DNA of 34,199 nucleotides from an uncultured Prevotella sp. GTDB lineage: Bacteria > Bacteroidota > Bacteroidia > Bacteroidales > Bacteroidaceae. The position numbers and the translations under genes were made by a program. The stretch covers positions 1 through 34,199 of the forward strand of contig CAMVQS010000027.1 of assembly GCA_947169685.1 (NCBI GenBank), given 5' to 3'. Positions 23,008 through 30,681 of the stretch are shown in pieces (the stretch's first letter is position 1; the number at the start of each line of letters is the position of its first letter). The notes below the pieces were generated by a model. The model ran no database searches, was not told where the DNA came from, and saw nothing but the letters and a program-made list of their open reading frames with translations.

Positions 23008-25008
23008 ATGAGAGAAAGAAAGCATAAAATATTGTCTATTGTCGTGCTGTTGCTGACGCTTTGCATGACGGCAGAAGCGCAGATGGTGGAGCCTGTTCAC
23101 ACATCTGCGGAGATGAAAATACTGGACGGCATCGAGGCTGAACTGCTGTTCCATATGAAGATAGATGCCGGTTGGCACGTGTATTCACCCAAGGTGACTG
23201 GCGGCCCCATTGCCGCCTCATTCCATGCTGACAAGATGCAGGGTGCCAAGGTGATTGGCCCATTGAAGTTCCGAGGCAAGGAGATTACCAAGTATGACGA
23301 ACAGTTCGGACAGGAGCTGCAGTTCTTCGAGAACAGCGTGACCTTCGTGCAGCACATCCGACTGATGGAACCCAAGTATGACATTGACTGCTACCTGGAG
23401 TACGGTGCCTGCAACGACGAGATGTGTATGCCTCCATCGGAGGTGCCGCTGAAAGTGAAGGGAGACCGACCTGAGGCCAAAAATAGAGAGGAGAGAGGAG
23501 AGAGGAGAGAGGAGAGCGTGTTGACGGTGGACACCACTGCAGCAGATACGACTGCCATAGACACGGCAAGCGTTGCTGTGCTGACAGATACGCCTCAAGG
23601 CACCAATACTGACGAGACATCGCACTCCCTGCTCTACACCTTCTTCGCAGGACTGCTGGGCGGTCTGCTGGCATTGCTCACGCCTTGTGTGTGGCCCATT
23701 ATCCCCATGACGGTATCGTTCTTCCTGAAAAGGAACAAGGAGCGTTCGAAAGCCATTCGCGAGGCGCTGACCTACGGCCTGAGCATCATCGTCATCTACG
23801 TGGTGCTGGGCTTGCTGGTCACCCTGCTATTTGGTGCCAACGCGCTGAACGCCCTCTCCACCAATGCGTGGTTCAACATTTTCTTCGCCCTGTTGCTGGT
23901 GGTGTTTGCTGCATCGTTCTTCGGAGCCTTCGAGTTGACGTTGCCCTCATCGTGGGCCAACAAAGTGGATCAGAAGAGCGAAAAACTCTCAACTCTCAAC
24001 TCTGAACTCTCAACTTTCCTTTCCATCTTCCTCATGGCCTTCACGCTGGTGCTGGTCAGTTTCTCCTGCACTGGTCCCATCATCGGTTTCCTGCTGGTAG
24101 CCGTAGGTTCACAGGGAGAGCTGTTAGGACCTACCATCGGCATGCTGGGCTTCGCCATAGGACTGGCCGTACCGTTCGCGCTGTTTGCCCTCTTCCCCAG
24201 CCTGCTGAAGTCGGTTCCCAAGAGCGGTGGCTGGATGAACGTGGTGAAGGTGACGCTGGGATTCATTGAGCTGGCCTTCGCCCTGAAGTTCCTCAGCGTA
24301 GCCGACCTTGCCTACGGCTGGCACTTGCTCGACCGTGAGGTGTTCCTCGCGCTCTGGATAGTCATCTTCACGCTATTGGGACTCTACCTGCTGGGTATGT
24401 TCCACTTCCCCCACGACGACGAGGGACGCCGTACTAACGTGCCACAGTTCTTTCTGGCACTCGCCTCGCTGGCCTTTGCGGTCTATATGATTCCTGGACT
24501 CTGGGGTGCTCCGCTGAGAGCCATCAGCGCCTTTGCGCCTCCCATGTCAACGCAGGACTTCAAGCTGCAGGAAGAGGCTGTCACCGCCCGTTTCAACGAC
24601 TACGAGCAGGGCTTAGCGGCAGCCCGTCAGGAGGGCAAGCCCGTCATCATTGACTTCACAGGCTACGGTTGCGTGAACTGCCGCAAGATGGAGGGTGCCG
24701 TATGGAGCCAGCCGCAGGTGGCCGACGTGCTGAACAACGACTACGTGCTCATCTCACTCTATGTGGATGACAAGACAGCACTCGACAGTGTCATCACCGT
24801 CACAGAGAACGGACAGGAGCGTAAGCTGCGTACGGTGGGCGACAAATGGAGCTATCTGCAACGCTCGAAGTTCGGTGCCAACACCCAGCCCTACTACGTA
24901 CTGCTCGACAACAACGGACAGCTACTGAACGGCTACCGTTCGTACGACGAGGACGTGCAGGCATACCTTGACTGGCTGAACGACGGATTGACAAAATTCA
25001 AGAAATAG
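23008..25008 (+). CDS. dsbD: Thiol:disulfide interchange protein DsbD
   Basis: I start at ATG 23008 (666 aa). The in-frame ATG at 22969 lies in the promoter, and 23008 gives a clean signal peptide (RERKHKILSIVVLLLTLCMTAEA). Domains: a periplasmic N-terminal DsbD-alpha-like domain with C135 and C140 in CNDEMC; a CcdA-like membrane domain of about eight helices (207-500) with C227 in TPCVWPIIP and C354 in FSCTGP; and a C-terminal thioredoxin-like domain with C555/C558 in GYGCVNC. It carries electrons from cytoplasmic thioredoxin to periplasmic thiol partners. Two linkers (about 159-170 and 325-336) are encoded by 7-bp tandem repeats. Confidence 0.9.
   Translation: MRERKHKILSIVVLLLTLCMTAEAQMVEPVHTSAEMKILDGIEAELLFHMKIDAGWHVYSPKVTGGPIAASFHADKMQGAKVIGPLKFRGKEITKYDEQFGQELQFFENSVTFVQHIRLMEPKYDIDCYLEYGACNDEMCMPPSEVPLKVKGDRPEAKNREERGERREESVLTVDTTAADTTAIDTASVAVLTDTPQGTNTDETSHSLLYTFFAGLLGGLLALLTPCVWPIIPMTVSFFLKRNKERSKAIREALTYGLSIIVIYVVLGLLVTLLFGANALNALSTNAWFNIFFALLLVVFAASFFGAFELTLPSSWANKVDQKSEKLSTLNSELSTFLSIFLMAFTLVLVSFSCTGPIIGFLLVAVGSQGELLGPTIGMLGFAIGLAVPFALFALFPSLLKSVPKSGGWMNVVKVTLGFIELAFALKFLSVADLAYGWHLLDREVFLALWIVIFTLLGLYLLGMFHFPHDDEGRRTNVPQFFLALASLAFAVYMIPGLWGAPLRAISAFAPPMSTQDFKLQEEAVTARFNDYEQGLAAARQEGKPVIIDFTGYGCVNCRKMEGAVWSQPQVADVLNNDYVLISLYVDDKTALDSVITVTENGQERKLRTVGDKWSYLQRSKFGANTQPYYVLLDNNGQLLNGYRSYDEDVQAYLDWLNDGLTKFKK
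23484..23518 (+). repeat. In-frame heptamer array A in dsbD
   Basis: Consecutive 7-mers read tagagag, gagagag, gagagag, gagagag, gagagcg. The encoded NREERGERREES lies in the linker between the periplasmic domain and the first membrane helix. Confidence 0.8.
23984..24017 (+). repeat. In-frame heptamer array B in dsbD
   Basis: Consecutive 7-mers read aactctc, aactctc, aactctg, aactctc, then partial aacttt. The unit is the same as in front of rpsF. It encodes KLSTLNSELSTF in the loop between two membrane helices. Confidence 0.85.
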
Positions 25009-25039
25009 GGATTTCCCCGCAGTATATAGGTAAAAACCC

Positions 25040-25070
25040 TTGGCGGAAACACAGAAAAGGCATATCTTTG
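25040..25070 (+). promoter_or_regulatory. Promoter of the small porin gene (TTG-N20-TATCTTTG)
   Basis: TTG (25040-25042) and TATCTTTG (25063-25070) are 20 bp apart, matching the Bacteroidota promoter, 29 bp before the ATG at 25100. It may also drive the DUF4112-SulP genes. Confidence 0.75.
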
Positions 25071-25099
25071 CAGTGGAAATATTTTAAACTGAAAGAACA

Positions 25100-25762
25100 A
25101 TGAAGAAACTATTTGCACTTATTTTCGCAGCAGCATTCACGCTGCCCATGTCTGCTCAGTATAGCCGCTATCTCGGCAGACCTGTAGGAACTACAAGGCA
25201 TACCTACCAGAACCATCGAAACGCAACGTACTACGGACTGCGACTGGGAGCAGCGTTCTCGACCGTCAACTCCGACGACCGTCAACTCGATGGTGGTTCG
25301 ACACAGACAGGTCTGAACGTCGGTGCTGTGGTGGGCTACCAGCTGTCACCCTCGTCTCCTGTTTGTCTGGAGACCGGACTATTCTATACGGAGAAGGGCG
25401 GCAAGGGCACTTACGAAAACAAGAAGTTCACCTACAACCTGAACTATCTGGAGGTGCCTCTGTTACTGAAGTATGAGATCCAGACCAACAGCCCCGTCAG
25501 CATTCAGCCCTTCATGGGTGGCTATGTAGCTGTCGGCGTGGGCGGAAAGATCAAGGACTACGGTGAGCGTCAGGCCTTCAGCTCGTTTGACGACAAGGCC
25601 TTCAAGCGTTTCGACGGCGGTCTGCGTCTGGGATTGGGCGTTCAATATGATGTCATCTATGCCGAAGCAGCCTATGAGTTCGGACTGGCTAACATCTGTG
25701 ACGACACGTTCGACACTTCCCACAACCGCTGCTTCTATCTGAACTGCGGAGTGAACTTTTAA
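25100..25762 (+). CDS. Small outer-membrane beta-barrel (porin-family) protein
   Basis: The 220-aa protein has a signal peptide (MKKLFALIFAAAFTLPMSA then Q) and an OMP_b-brl-type barrel of about eight strands. Examples are YYGLRLGAAFSTV, SPVCLETGLFYTEKG, NYLEVPLLLKYE and GLRLGLGVQYDVIYAEAAYEFGL, with a final strand FYLNCGVNF ending in Phe. Such proteins sit in the outer membrane; no specific ligand or function can be read. A 16-bp gap of 7-bp repeats separates it from the DUF4112 gene. Confidence 0.82.
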   Translation: MKKLFALIFAAAFTLPMSAQYSRYLGRPVGTTRHTYQNHRNATYYGLRLGAAFSTVNSDDRQLDGGSTQTGLNVGAVVGYQLSPSSPVCLETGLFYTEKGGKGTYENKKFTYNLNYLEVPLLLKYEIQTNSPVSIQPFMGGYVAVGVGGKIKDYGERQAFSSFDDKAFKRFDGGLRLGLGVQYDVIYAEAAYEFGLANICDDTFDTSHNRCFYLNCGVNF

Positions 25763-25784
25763 CATTAAACATTAAACATTGAAC
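25761..25784 (+). repeat. Heptamer array between porin and DUF4112 genes
   Basis: 7-mers read aacatta, aacatta, aacattg, then aac. The array begins inside the porin stop codon, fills the whole gap, and its third unit supplies the TTG start codon of the next gene. Confidence 0.7.
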
Positions 25785-26291
25785 AGAGAGAAGGCGCGTC
25801 AGAAACTACAACGGAGCCAGTCGTACGCCGCCATGCAGCGCATAGCTGACTGGATGGACCGTTTCTACGTCGATGCCATTGTGGGATTAGCTGTCCCCTA
25901 TGGCATCGGCGACCTCATTATGGCGGTCTTTTCGCTGGTGTATATCTATTTCTCGCTGTTCATCCTGCATAGCATCCCCTTGACGCTGGCCATCATCAAC
26001 AACACGCTACGCGACATAGCCATCGGACTCATTCCGTTCTTCATTGGTGACATACTCGACTTCTTCCACCAGTCGAACCGACAGAACATGCGGCTTATCG
26101 AAGGTTTCGTCAACGGAGACCGTTCCATCATTCACGAGGTGAACACCAAAGCCGTACAGAGCATCGTCATGATTATCGTGCTCATTATTATCATTGTGCT
26201 GCAGCTGCGCATCTACTATCTCGTGGCCAGCACCATCGTCAACATATTCAGTGGCATTGGAGATGCCCTGTATCAATTATTTATACTGTAA
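25779..26291 (+). CDS. DUF4112 membrane protein
   Basis: The 170-aa frame uses TTG 25779 (M-NREKARQKLQRSQSYAAM); ATG 25833 (residue 19) is the alternative. The TTG is favoured weakly because it keeps a basic N-terminal helix before RIADWMDRFYVDAIVGLAVPYGIGDLI, which I recognise as DUF4112. About three to four hydrophobic segments (47-70, 80-95, 127-165) mark an inner-membrane protein. Its stop shares one base with the SulP start (TAATG), so the two are coupled. Function unknown; the conserved GIGDLI and IPFFIGDILDFFHQ segments are in the membrane region. Confidence 0.8.
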   Translation: MNREKARQKLQRSQSYAAMQRIADWMDRFYVDAIVGLAVPYGIGDLIMAVFSLVYIYFSLFILHSIPLTLAIINNTLRDIAIGLIPFFIGDILDFFHQSNRQNMRLIEGFVNGDRSIIHEVNTKAVQSIVMIIVLIIIIVLQLRIYYLVASTIVNIFSGIGDALYQLFIL

Positions 26292-27991
26292 TGAAAACAT
26301 TTGATTTTAAGCCTCAATTGGCAAGCACTATTCGTAATTACAACCGTCAGACGTTCATGAAAGACCTGATGGCCGGTGTCATCGTGGGCATTGTGGCCCT
26401 GCCGTTGGCCATTGCCTTCGGTATCGCATCGGGCGTGTCGCCTGAGAAAGGTATTATCACAGCCATCGTAGCCGGACTCATCATCAGCGTCTTTGGCGGC
26501 TCAAAGGTACAGATTGGAGGTCCTACGGGAGCCTTTATCATTATTATCTATGGTATCATCCAGCAGTACGGCATGGAGGGACTGACCGTCGCCACGCTGA
26601 TGGCAGGCTGTTTCCTCGTCCTGTTCGGACTGCTGCATCTGGGCACCATCATCAAGTACATTCCCTACCCCATTGTCGTGGGATTCACCAGCGGTATTGC
26701 CGTCACCATCTTTACCACGCAGGTAAAAGACCTGCTGGGACTGACGATGGAGAGCGTACCGTCAGACTTTATTGAGAAATGGATAGCCTACGCACAAAGC
26801 ATTCAGACCATCGACTGGTGGAGTGCTGCTATCGGTATTGGCAGCGTGGCACTCATCTGTCTGTGGCCACTCATTCCAATGGGTAAGATACGCACGCTGA
26901 AAGCACTGCCGGGCTCACTCATCGCTATCATCGTGATGACTATTGTGGCCCTGCTGCTGAAGCAGTATGCCGGCGTCACCACCATTGAGACCATCGGCGA
27001 CCGTTTCTCCATCAGTAACGTGCTGCCCGACGCTCAGGTGCCGCAGCTGACGTGGGAGACCGTCAAGGGACTGGTAGCACCCGCTCTTACCATTGCCATT
27101 CTCGGCGCCATTGAGTCACTGCTCTCGGCTACGGTAGCCGACGGTGTGACAGGCGACCATCATAACTCCAACACCGAACTGGTGGCACAGGGCTTGGCCA
27201 ACCTCGCCTCGCCCATCTTTGGAGGCATCCCTGCAACAGGTGCCATTGCCCGCACGATGACCAACATCAACAACGGCGGACGCACCCCCATTGCCGGCAT
27301 CATCCATGCTGCCGTGCTGCTGCTCATCTTCCTGTTCCTCATGCCGTTGGCACAGTATATTCCGATGGCTTGTCTGGCAGGTGTACTGGTCGTTGTCAGC
27401 TACGGCATGTGCGGATGGCGCTCGTTCAAGGCGCTGCTGCGCAATCCCAAGAGCGATGTCACCGTGCTCGTCATGACCTTCCTGCTCACCATCATCTTCG
27501 ACCTCACAGTTGCCATCGAGGTGGGCCTCATAGCTGCCTGTCTGCTCTTCATGCGACGCATGGCAGAGACAACAGAGGTCAAGGCCATTCTCGACGAGAT
27601 TGACCCCAACGAGGATGCTGACATACAGGCAGGAAACCTGGAACACCTCACCATTCCCAAGGGTGTGGAGGTCTATGAGATTAACGGTCCGTATTTCTTT
27701 GGAGCAGGTAATCGTTTCGAGGAAATCATGGCCGGCTTCGGTGAACGTCCCAAGGTTCGCATCATCCGAATGCGTAAGGTGCCGTTCGTGGATTCCACGG
27801 GTATCCATAACCTGACGAACCTCTGCCTGATGAGCCGCAAGGAAGGCATTGAGGTGGTACTCTCTGGCGTCAACCCCAAGGTGGAGGCCGTGCTCGCCAA
27901 AGCCAGCTTCAACCAACTGGTGGGTGAGAAGAACATCTGCAACCACATCAATCTGGCACTCGAACGTGCCCAGGAAATTCTCGATTCATGA
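26291..27991 (+). CDS. SulP-family inorganic anion transporter with STAS domain
   Basis: The 566-aa protein has a SulP transmembrane core (about residues 20-430, LMAGVIVGIVALPLAIAFGIASG, QIGGPTGAFIIIIYG, GIPATGAIARTMTNIN) and a C-terminal cytoplasmic STAS domain (about 460-556, VYEINGPYFFGAGNRFEE and MRKVPFVDSTGIHNL). SulP proteins move sulfate, bicarbonate or related anions, often with Na+ or H+. The substrate is not settled by sequence; no sulfate-assimilation or carbonic-anhydrase gene is adjacent. It overlaps both neighbours by 1 and 4 bp, so it is made with DUF4112 and the 491-aa protein. Confidence 0.9.
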   Translation: MKTFDFKPQLASTIRNYNRQTFMKDLMAGVIVGIVALPLAIAFGIASGVSPEKGIITAIVAGLIISVFGGSKVQIGGPTGAFIIIIYGIIQQYGMEGLTVATLMAGCFLVLFGLLHLGTIIKYIPYPIVVGFTSGIAVTIFTTQVKDLLGLTMESVPSDFIEKWIAYAQSIQTIDWWSAAIGIGSVALICLWPLIPMGKIRTLKALPGSLIAIIVMTIVALLLKQYAGVTTIETIGDRFSISNVLPDAQVPQLTWETVKGLVAPALTIAILGAIESLLSATVADGVTGDHHNSNTELVAQGLANLASPIFGGIPATGAIARTMTNINNGGRTPIAGIIHAAVLLLIFLFLMPLAQYIPMACLAGVLVVVSYGMCGWRSFKALLRNPKSDVTVLVMTFLLTIIFDLTVAIEVGLIAACLLFMRRMAETTEVKAILDEIDPNEDADIQAGNLEHLTIPKGVEVYEINGPYFFGAGNRFEEIMAGFGERPKVRIIRMRKVPFVDSTGIHNLTNLCLMSRKEGIEVVLSGVNPKVEAVLAKASFNQLVGEKNICNHINLALERAQEILDS

Positions 27992-29463
27992 CCCGTAACG
28001 AGAAGAAATACGCTGCCCGCTACCTCGAGGCATGGAACCGCTACGGCAACAACCTGCCTAACGAGGAGTACGACCGGCTGAGTGAGCTGCGCCGTCAGCT
28101 CGGCATTCGTCTGGCTCGCGCTCAGGAAATCAACCGTGAGATTGTCATCGAGGCTGCCGGAGGCTCCATCGTACCCCTGCGCAAGACGCAGCTCATGAAA
28201 GGCGACGAGTCTCCCTTTGCACTCAGCGCACAGAACTCTCCGCTCAGCGCTCCCTACGATCAGATACTCGGCGAGTTGTCCCAGTATGAGGCCACGATTG
28301 ACGAGATACTCAGCGAGGTGAGCGACGTGTCGGAAAAGATGCAGACCATCAAGAAGCAGCTCATCAGCGTGTCGGGCAGTCTCATCAAGGAGGGCATCCG
28401 CCTGATGCGTAAGAAGCACCACCACGGCAAGTCGAAGACAGGACTGGTGGTCAGCGCCTCTGGAGCCGCCCTCGGACTGGCAGCTTACGTGTTCCAGTCC
28501 TATCGTCAGCGCATCATCGAGAAGAAACGTTCGGAACAGCTGGACGAGCTGCTGAAGAAGAAACGTGAGATTGCCGACGTGCGTCTCGACATCATCCGAC
28601 AGCTGCGCGACAGCTTTCAGGAAACTATCGTGCCACGCATGGCAAAGCTCTACGACAAGGAGTTCCACGAGGAAATAGACATCGATGACCCGCTGCGCCA
28701 ACAGAAGGTGGATTCCTTCCGCCGCGACTTTGTGCTGACCGTCAAGACGCGTTATCTCAGCGCCATACTCGACTATGTGGTGGCCGAGATGCAAGCCTGG
28801 CAGGAGATGAAACAGGACTCAGGCAAGGAACGTCCTGACATCAACCGCATCATTGACGAGGAGCTGATGTCATGGCCCGCCCGTCTGGAGATGACACACG
28901 ACGACGGAAGTGACTGGGACGACATGCTCAGCGACTTCATCAGTGAGCCGCGCAAGAGCTATCCCTACCCCATCTACCTGATGCTCAGCGACCCCTACAT
29001 GCTACGCACCTACGTGGGACTGGACATCCAGACTGCCACTAACGTCAGCGAGCCGCTCATCCAGTTGGAATACAAGGAAGACGAGAAGATGGCTCGGACG
29101 GAAGCCAGCATACCTGTGCAGCATATCCTTGAGCAGAACCCCTACTATCAGGACTGCCTGCGTATGCTTGACGACTGCCACGTGCCTGCTCCCAAGGGCT
29201 TCGGATGGGTTGACGGACTCATCATGACCCTTTATATCGGCACACTGCTGTTGCTGGCCTGGCTCATCTGGCAGACTGGCGGCCTGCTCTTTACGGTGCT
29301 GGCTATCGTCTATTGCATCACCGTACCCTTCACCGTGCTGCCTGTCACGGAGAACCTGCCCTACATCAAGGAGGAGATACGCCACGAAGAGATGCTCGAG
29401 CGCATCAAGCGACGCGAACATACCATTGCTAAAAAATATAACAGTATAAATACGGGAACTTAA
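27988..29463 (+). CDS. Unrecognised 491-aa membrane/coiled-coil protein
   Basis: I do not recognise this family. The N-terminal 210 residues are mostly charged helix likely to form coiled coil (LSELRRQLGIRLARAQEINR; KKRSEQLDELLKKKREIADV), broken by a Ser/Pro-rich linker (about 75-89) and a small hydrophobic segment GLVVSASGAALGLAAYVFQ (about 152-170). The C-terminal part has two membrane helices (about 408-450, LIMTLYIGTLLLLAWLIW and LLFTVLAIVYCITVPFTVL) and a basic tail. The ATG overlaps the SulP stop (ATGA). The linker is encoded by a degenerate 7-bp repeat. A role with the SulP transporter is inference from coupling. Confidence 0.75.
   Translation: MTRNEKKYAARYLEAWNRYGNNLPNEEYDRLSELRRQLGIRLARAQEINREIVIEAAGGSIVPLRKTQLMKGDESPFALSAQNSPLSAPYDQILGELSQYEATIDEILSEVSDVSEKMQTIKKQLISVSGSLIKEGIRLMRKKHHHGKSKTGLVVSASGAALGLAAYVFQSYRQRIIEKKRSEQLDELLKKKREIADVRLDIIRQLRDSFQETIVPRMAKLYDKEFHEEIDIDDPLRQQKVDSFRRDFVLTVKTRYLSAILDYVVAEMQAWQEMKQDSGKERPDINRIIDEELMSWPARLEMTHDDGSDWDDMLSDFISEPRKSYPYPIYLMLSDPYMLRTYVGLDIQTATNVSEPLIQLEYKEDEKMARTEASIPVQHILEQNPYYQDCLRMLDDCHVPAPKGFGWVDGLIMTLYIGTLLLLAWLIWQTGGLLFTVLAIVYCITVPFTVLPVTENLPYIKEEIRHEEMLERIKRREHTIAKKYNSINTGT
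28220..28254 (+). repeat. Degenerate in-frame heptamer array in the 491-aa gene
   Basis: 7-mers read cactcag, cgcacag, aactctc, cgctcag, cgctccc. All five have C at positions 3 and 5, the central unit is the exact AACTCTC seen elsewhere, and CTCAGCGC repeats at a 21-bp (3x7) distance. It encodes ALSAQNSPLSAP. Confidence 0.5.
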
Positions 29464-29467
29464 GACT

Positions 29468-29866
29468 ATGGAAGAAAAGAAGAAAACTACCGACATCATT
29501 CAGCTCGACCCCATACCAGAGCTGACCACTGCCACCGAAGGACTGAACAACATCAGTTCGCTGGCTGACAACATCCTTACTACCGTCAGTTCGTGGAAGC
29601 AGATGGAGCGTGACATGCACCAGATGGACGTGCAGTTCAATGCCTATCTGGCAAAACTCGATGCCGACCTTGAGCAGTACAAGATCAGCGCTCCCATCGT
29701 CAGCAAACAGCTCGACCGTGTCAACGACCTTATGTCACGCATCCTCGACAAGGTGGTCGATATGGACGTCAAGACGGAGATTGACATGCAGAACAAGAAC
29801 CGCATGATGGACTCCCTCGACTCCTACATCGACAAGATGGCGGAAATGATGGTTAAGCTATTATAA
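29468..29866 (+). CDS. Unrecognised small coiled-coil protein, 132 aa
   Basis: The 132-aa protein is soluble, acidic and nearly all helical, with long predicted coiled-coil stretches (ELTTATEGLNNISSLADNIL; WKQMERDMHQMDVQFNAYLA; RVNDLMSRILDKVVDMDVKT) and no signal peptide, membrane segment or cysteine. It has no named family I recognise. It starts 4 bp after the 491-aa gene, ending the four-gene operon, and could pair with that protein's coiled coil; this is inference. Confidence 0.75.
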   Translation: MEEKKKTTDIIQLDPIPELTTATEGLNNISSLADNILTTVSSWKQMERDMHQMDVQFNAYLAKLDADLEQYKISAPIVSKQLDRVNDLMSRILDKVVDMDVKTEIDMQNKNRMMDSLDSYIDKMAEMMVKLL

Positions 29867-29875
29867 AGAAACGCC

Positions 29876-30604
29876 TTAGCGCACCGTCAGGTGGAAACAG
29901 CCCTGCTTCACCTCGTACTTGATGTAGCAACGGTTGTTTTGACGCATGTCGCGCAGCACCTCAGAAAGCACCCATTTCAAGGTATCGTTACGCACCTCAC
30001 GCGTAAAGGGCTTGTAACGGTTGTAGCAGATATCAACGGTGGTACCGTAGAGATGGCAGGAGTTTTCCGTAGCATTGCCATTACGACGGCGCAGTCGGGC
30101 AACATCTTCTTCTGTACGTAACACACTGGTCACAATGATGTTGTGCATGGGTATGCCCTTGACATAGAGGCTGTCTTGGAAGGCCCGTCCAATGTCCTGT
30201 AACAGGATGCTGGCACGGGGCACCAGATAAGGAATGGACGCACCCAGCGGGTCAACATGGTAATAGGGATTGACACCCACATAGACCAGCTCCTTCATAC
30301 GACTTTCAGCATCCTGACGATTCTTGACAGGTGTCACACCCCATTGGGCGGCTGCTGTCAACTGGGTATCATTGCTGTCAGGGAACTCCACATGGTAATT
30401 GCTGACGCCGAGGATACGGTGGGAAGCCCCCCCTACGGCCCCCGAGGGGGCTTCTATAGTCTGCTGGTGGACAATTGTGTCCCCCTCGGGGGACGAAGGG
30501 GGGGCGACCCAACTTTGGCCTCCCTCAAAGGCCAGACGTACCAGAGCGAGCAGCGCAACGATGATGGCAAAACCTAATATATATCTATTTTTCGTTATCT
30601 TCAT
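29876..30604 (-). CDS. DUF5715 family, M15-like peptidase-fold protein
   Basis: I start at ATG 30604 (242 aa). The GTG at 30628 overlaps the -7 promoter element and would not be transcribed. An N-terminal membrane helix (YILGFAIIVALLALVRLAF) anchors it in the inner membrane. The main domain has ITSVLRTEEDVARLRRRNGN followed by SCHLYGTTVDI, matching the SxHxxGxxxD zinc site of M15 D,D-peptidases, so peptidoglycan work is likely but unproven. The linker after the helix (about residues 33-60) is encoded by an 80-bp palindromic element. It converges on the 132-aa gene with 9 bp between stops. Confidence 0.8.
   Translation of the reverse strand: MKITKNRYILGFAIIVALLALVRLAFEGGQSWVAPPSSPEGDTIVHQQTIEAPSGAVGGASHRILGVSNYHVEFPDSNDTQLTAAAQWGVTPVKNRQDAESRMKELVYVGVNPYYHVDPLGASIPYLVPRASILLQDIGRAFQDSLYVKGIPMHNIIVTSVLRTEEDVARLRRRNGNATENSCHLYGTTVDICYNRYKPFTREVRNDTLKWVLSEVLRDMRQNNRCYIKYEVKQGCFHLTVR
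30426..30505 (-). repeat. In-frame palindromic element in the DUF5715 gene
   Basis: A perfect 8-bp outer stem (GCCCCCCC 30426-30433 with GGGGGGGC 30498-30505) encloses two perfect hairpins, GCCCCC-ga-GGGGGC (30438-30451) and GTCCCCC-tc-GGGGGAC (30479-30494). It encodes PPSSPEGDTIVHQQTIEAPS then GAVGGA. The three-stem fold and G/C runs are unlike the rest of the gene. Confidence 0.8.
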
Positions 30605-30627
30605 AAAAAATATTTCGTTTCGGGGCA

Positions 30628-30635
30628 CAAAGATA
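30628..30635 (-). promoter_or_regulatory. DUF5715 gene promoter, -7 element TATCTTTG
   Basis: TATCTTTG on the minus strand, with TTG about 21 bp upstream at 30659-30657, 23 bp before the ATG at 30604. Confidence 0.7.
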
Positions 30636-30648
30636 CAAATATTATTTG

Positions 30649-30656
30649 TAATTTTG
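30649..30656 (+). promoter_or_regulatory. phoH operon promoter, -7 element TAATTTTG
   Basis: TAATTTTG matches TAnnTTTG on the plus strand, 25 bp before the TTG start at 30682. Its -33 element is unclear. It lies within the spacer of the opposing DUF5715 promoter. Confidence 0.55.
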
Positions 30657-30681
30657 CAAGCAAATTTAAATTTTATATCAA

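Noticed and set aside
27673..28794. 373-aa minus-strand frame across the SulP and 491-aa genes
   Set aside because: It spans two coupled genes in the other direction and its sequence has no recognisable domain.
27988..29866. The two unknown coiled-coil genes as an antiphage defence system
   Set aside because: No nuclease, ATPase, NADase or other effector motif is visible, and the tight coupling is to a transporter, not to defence or mobile genes.
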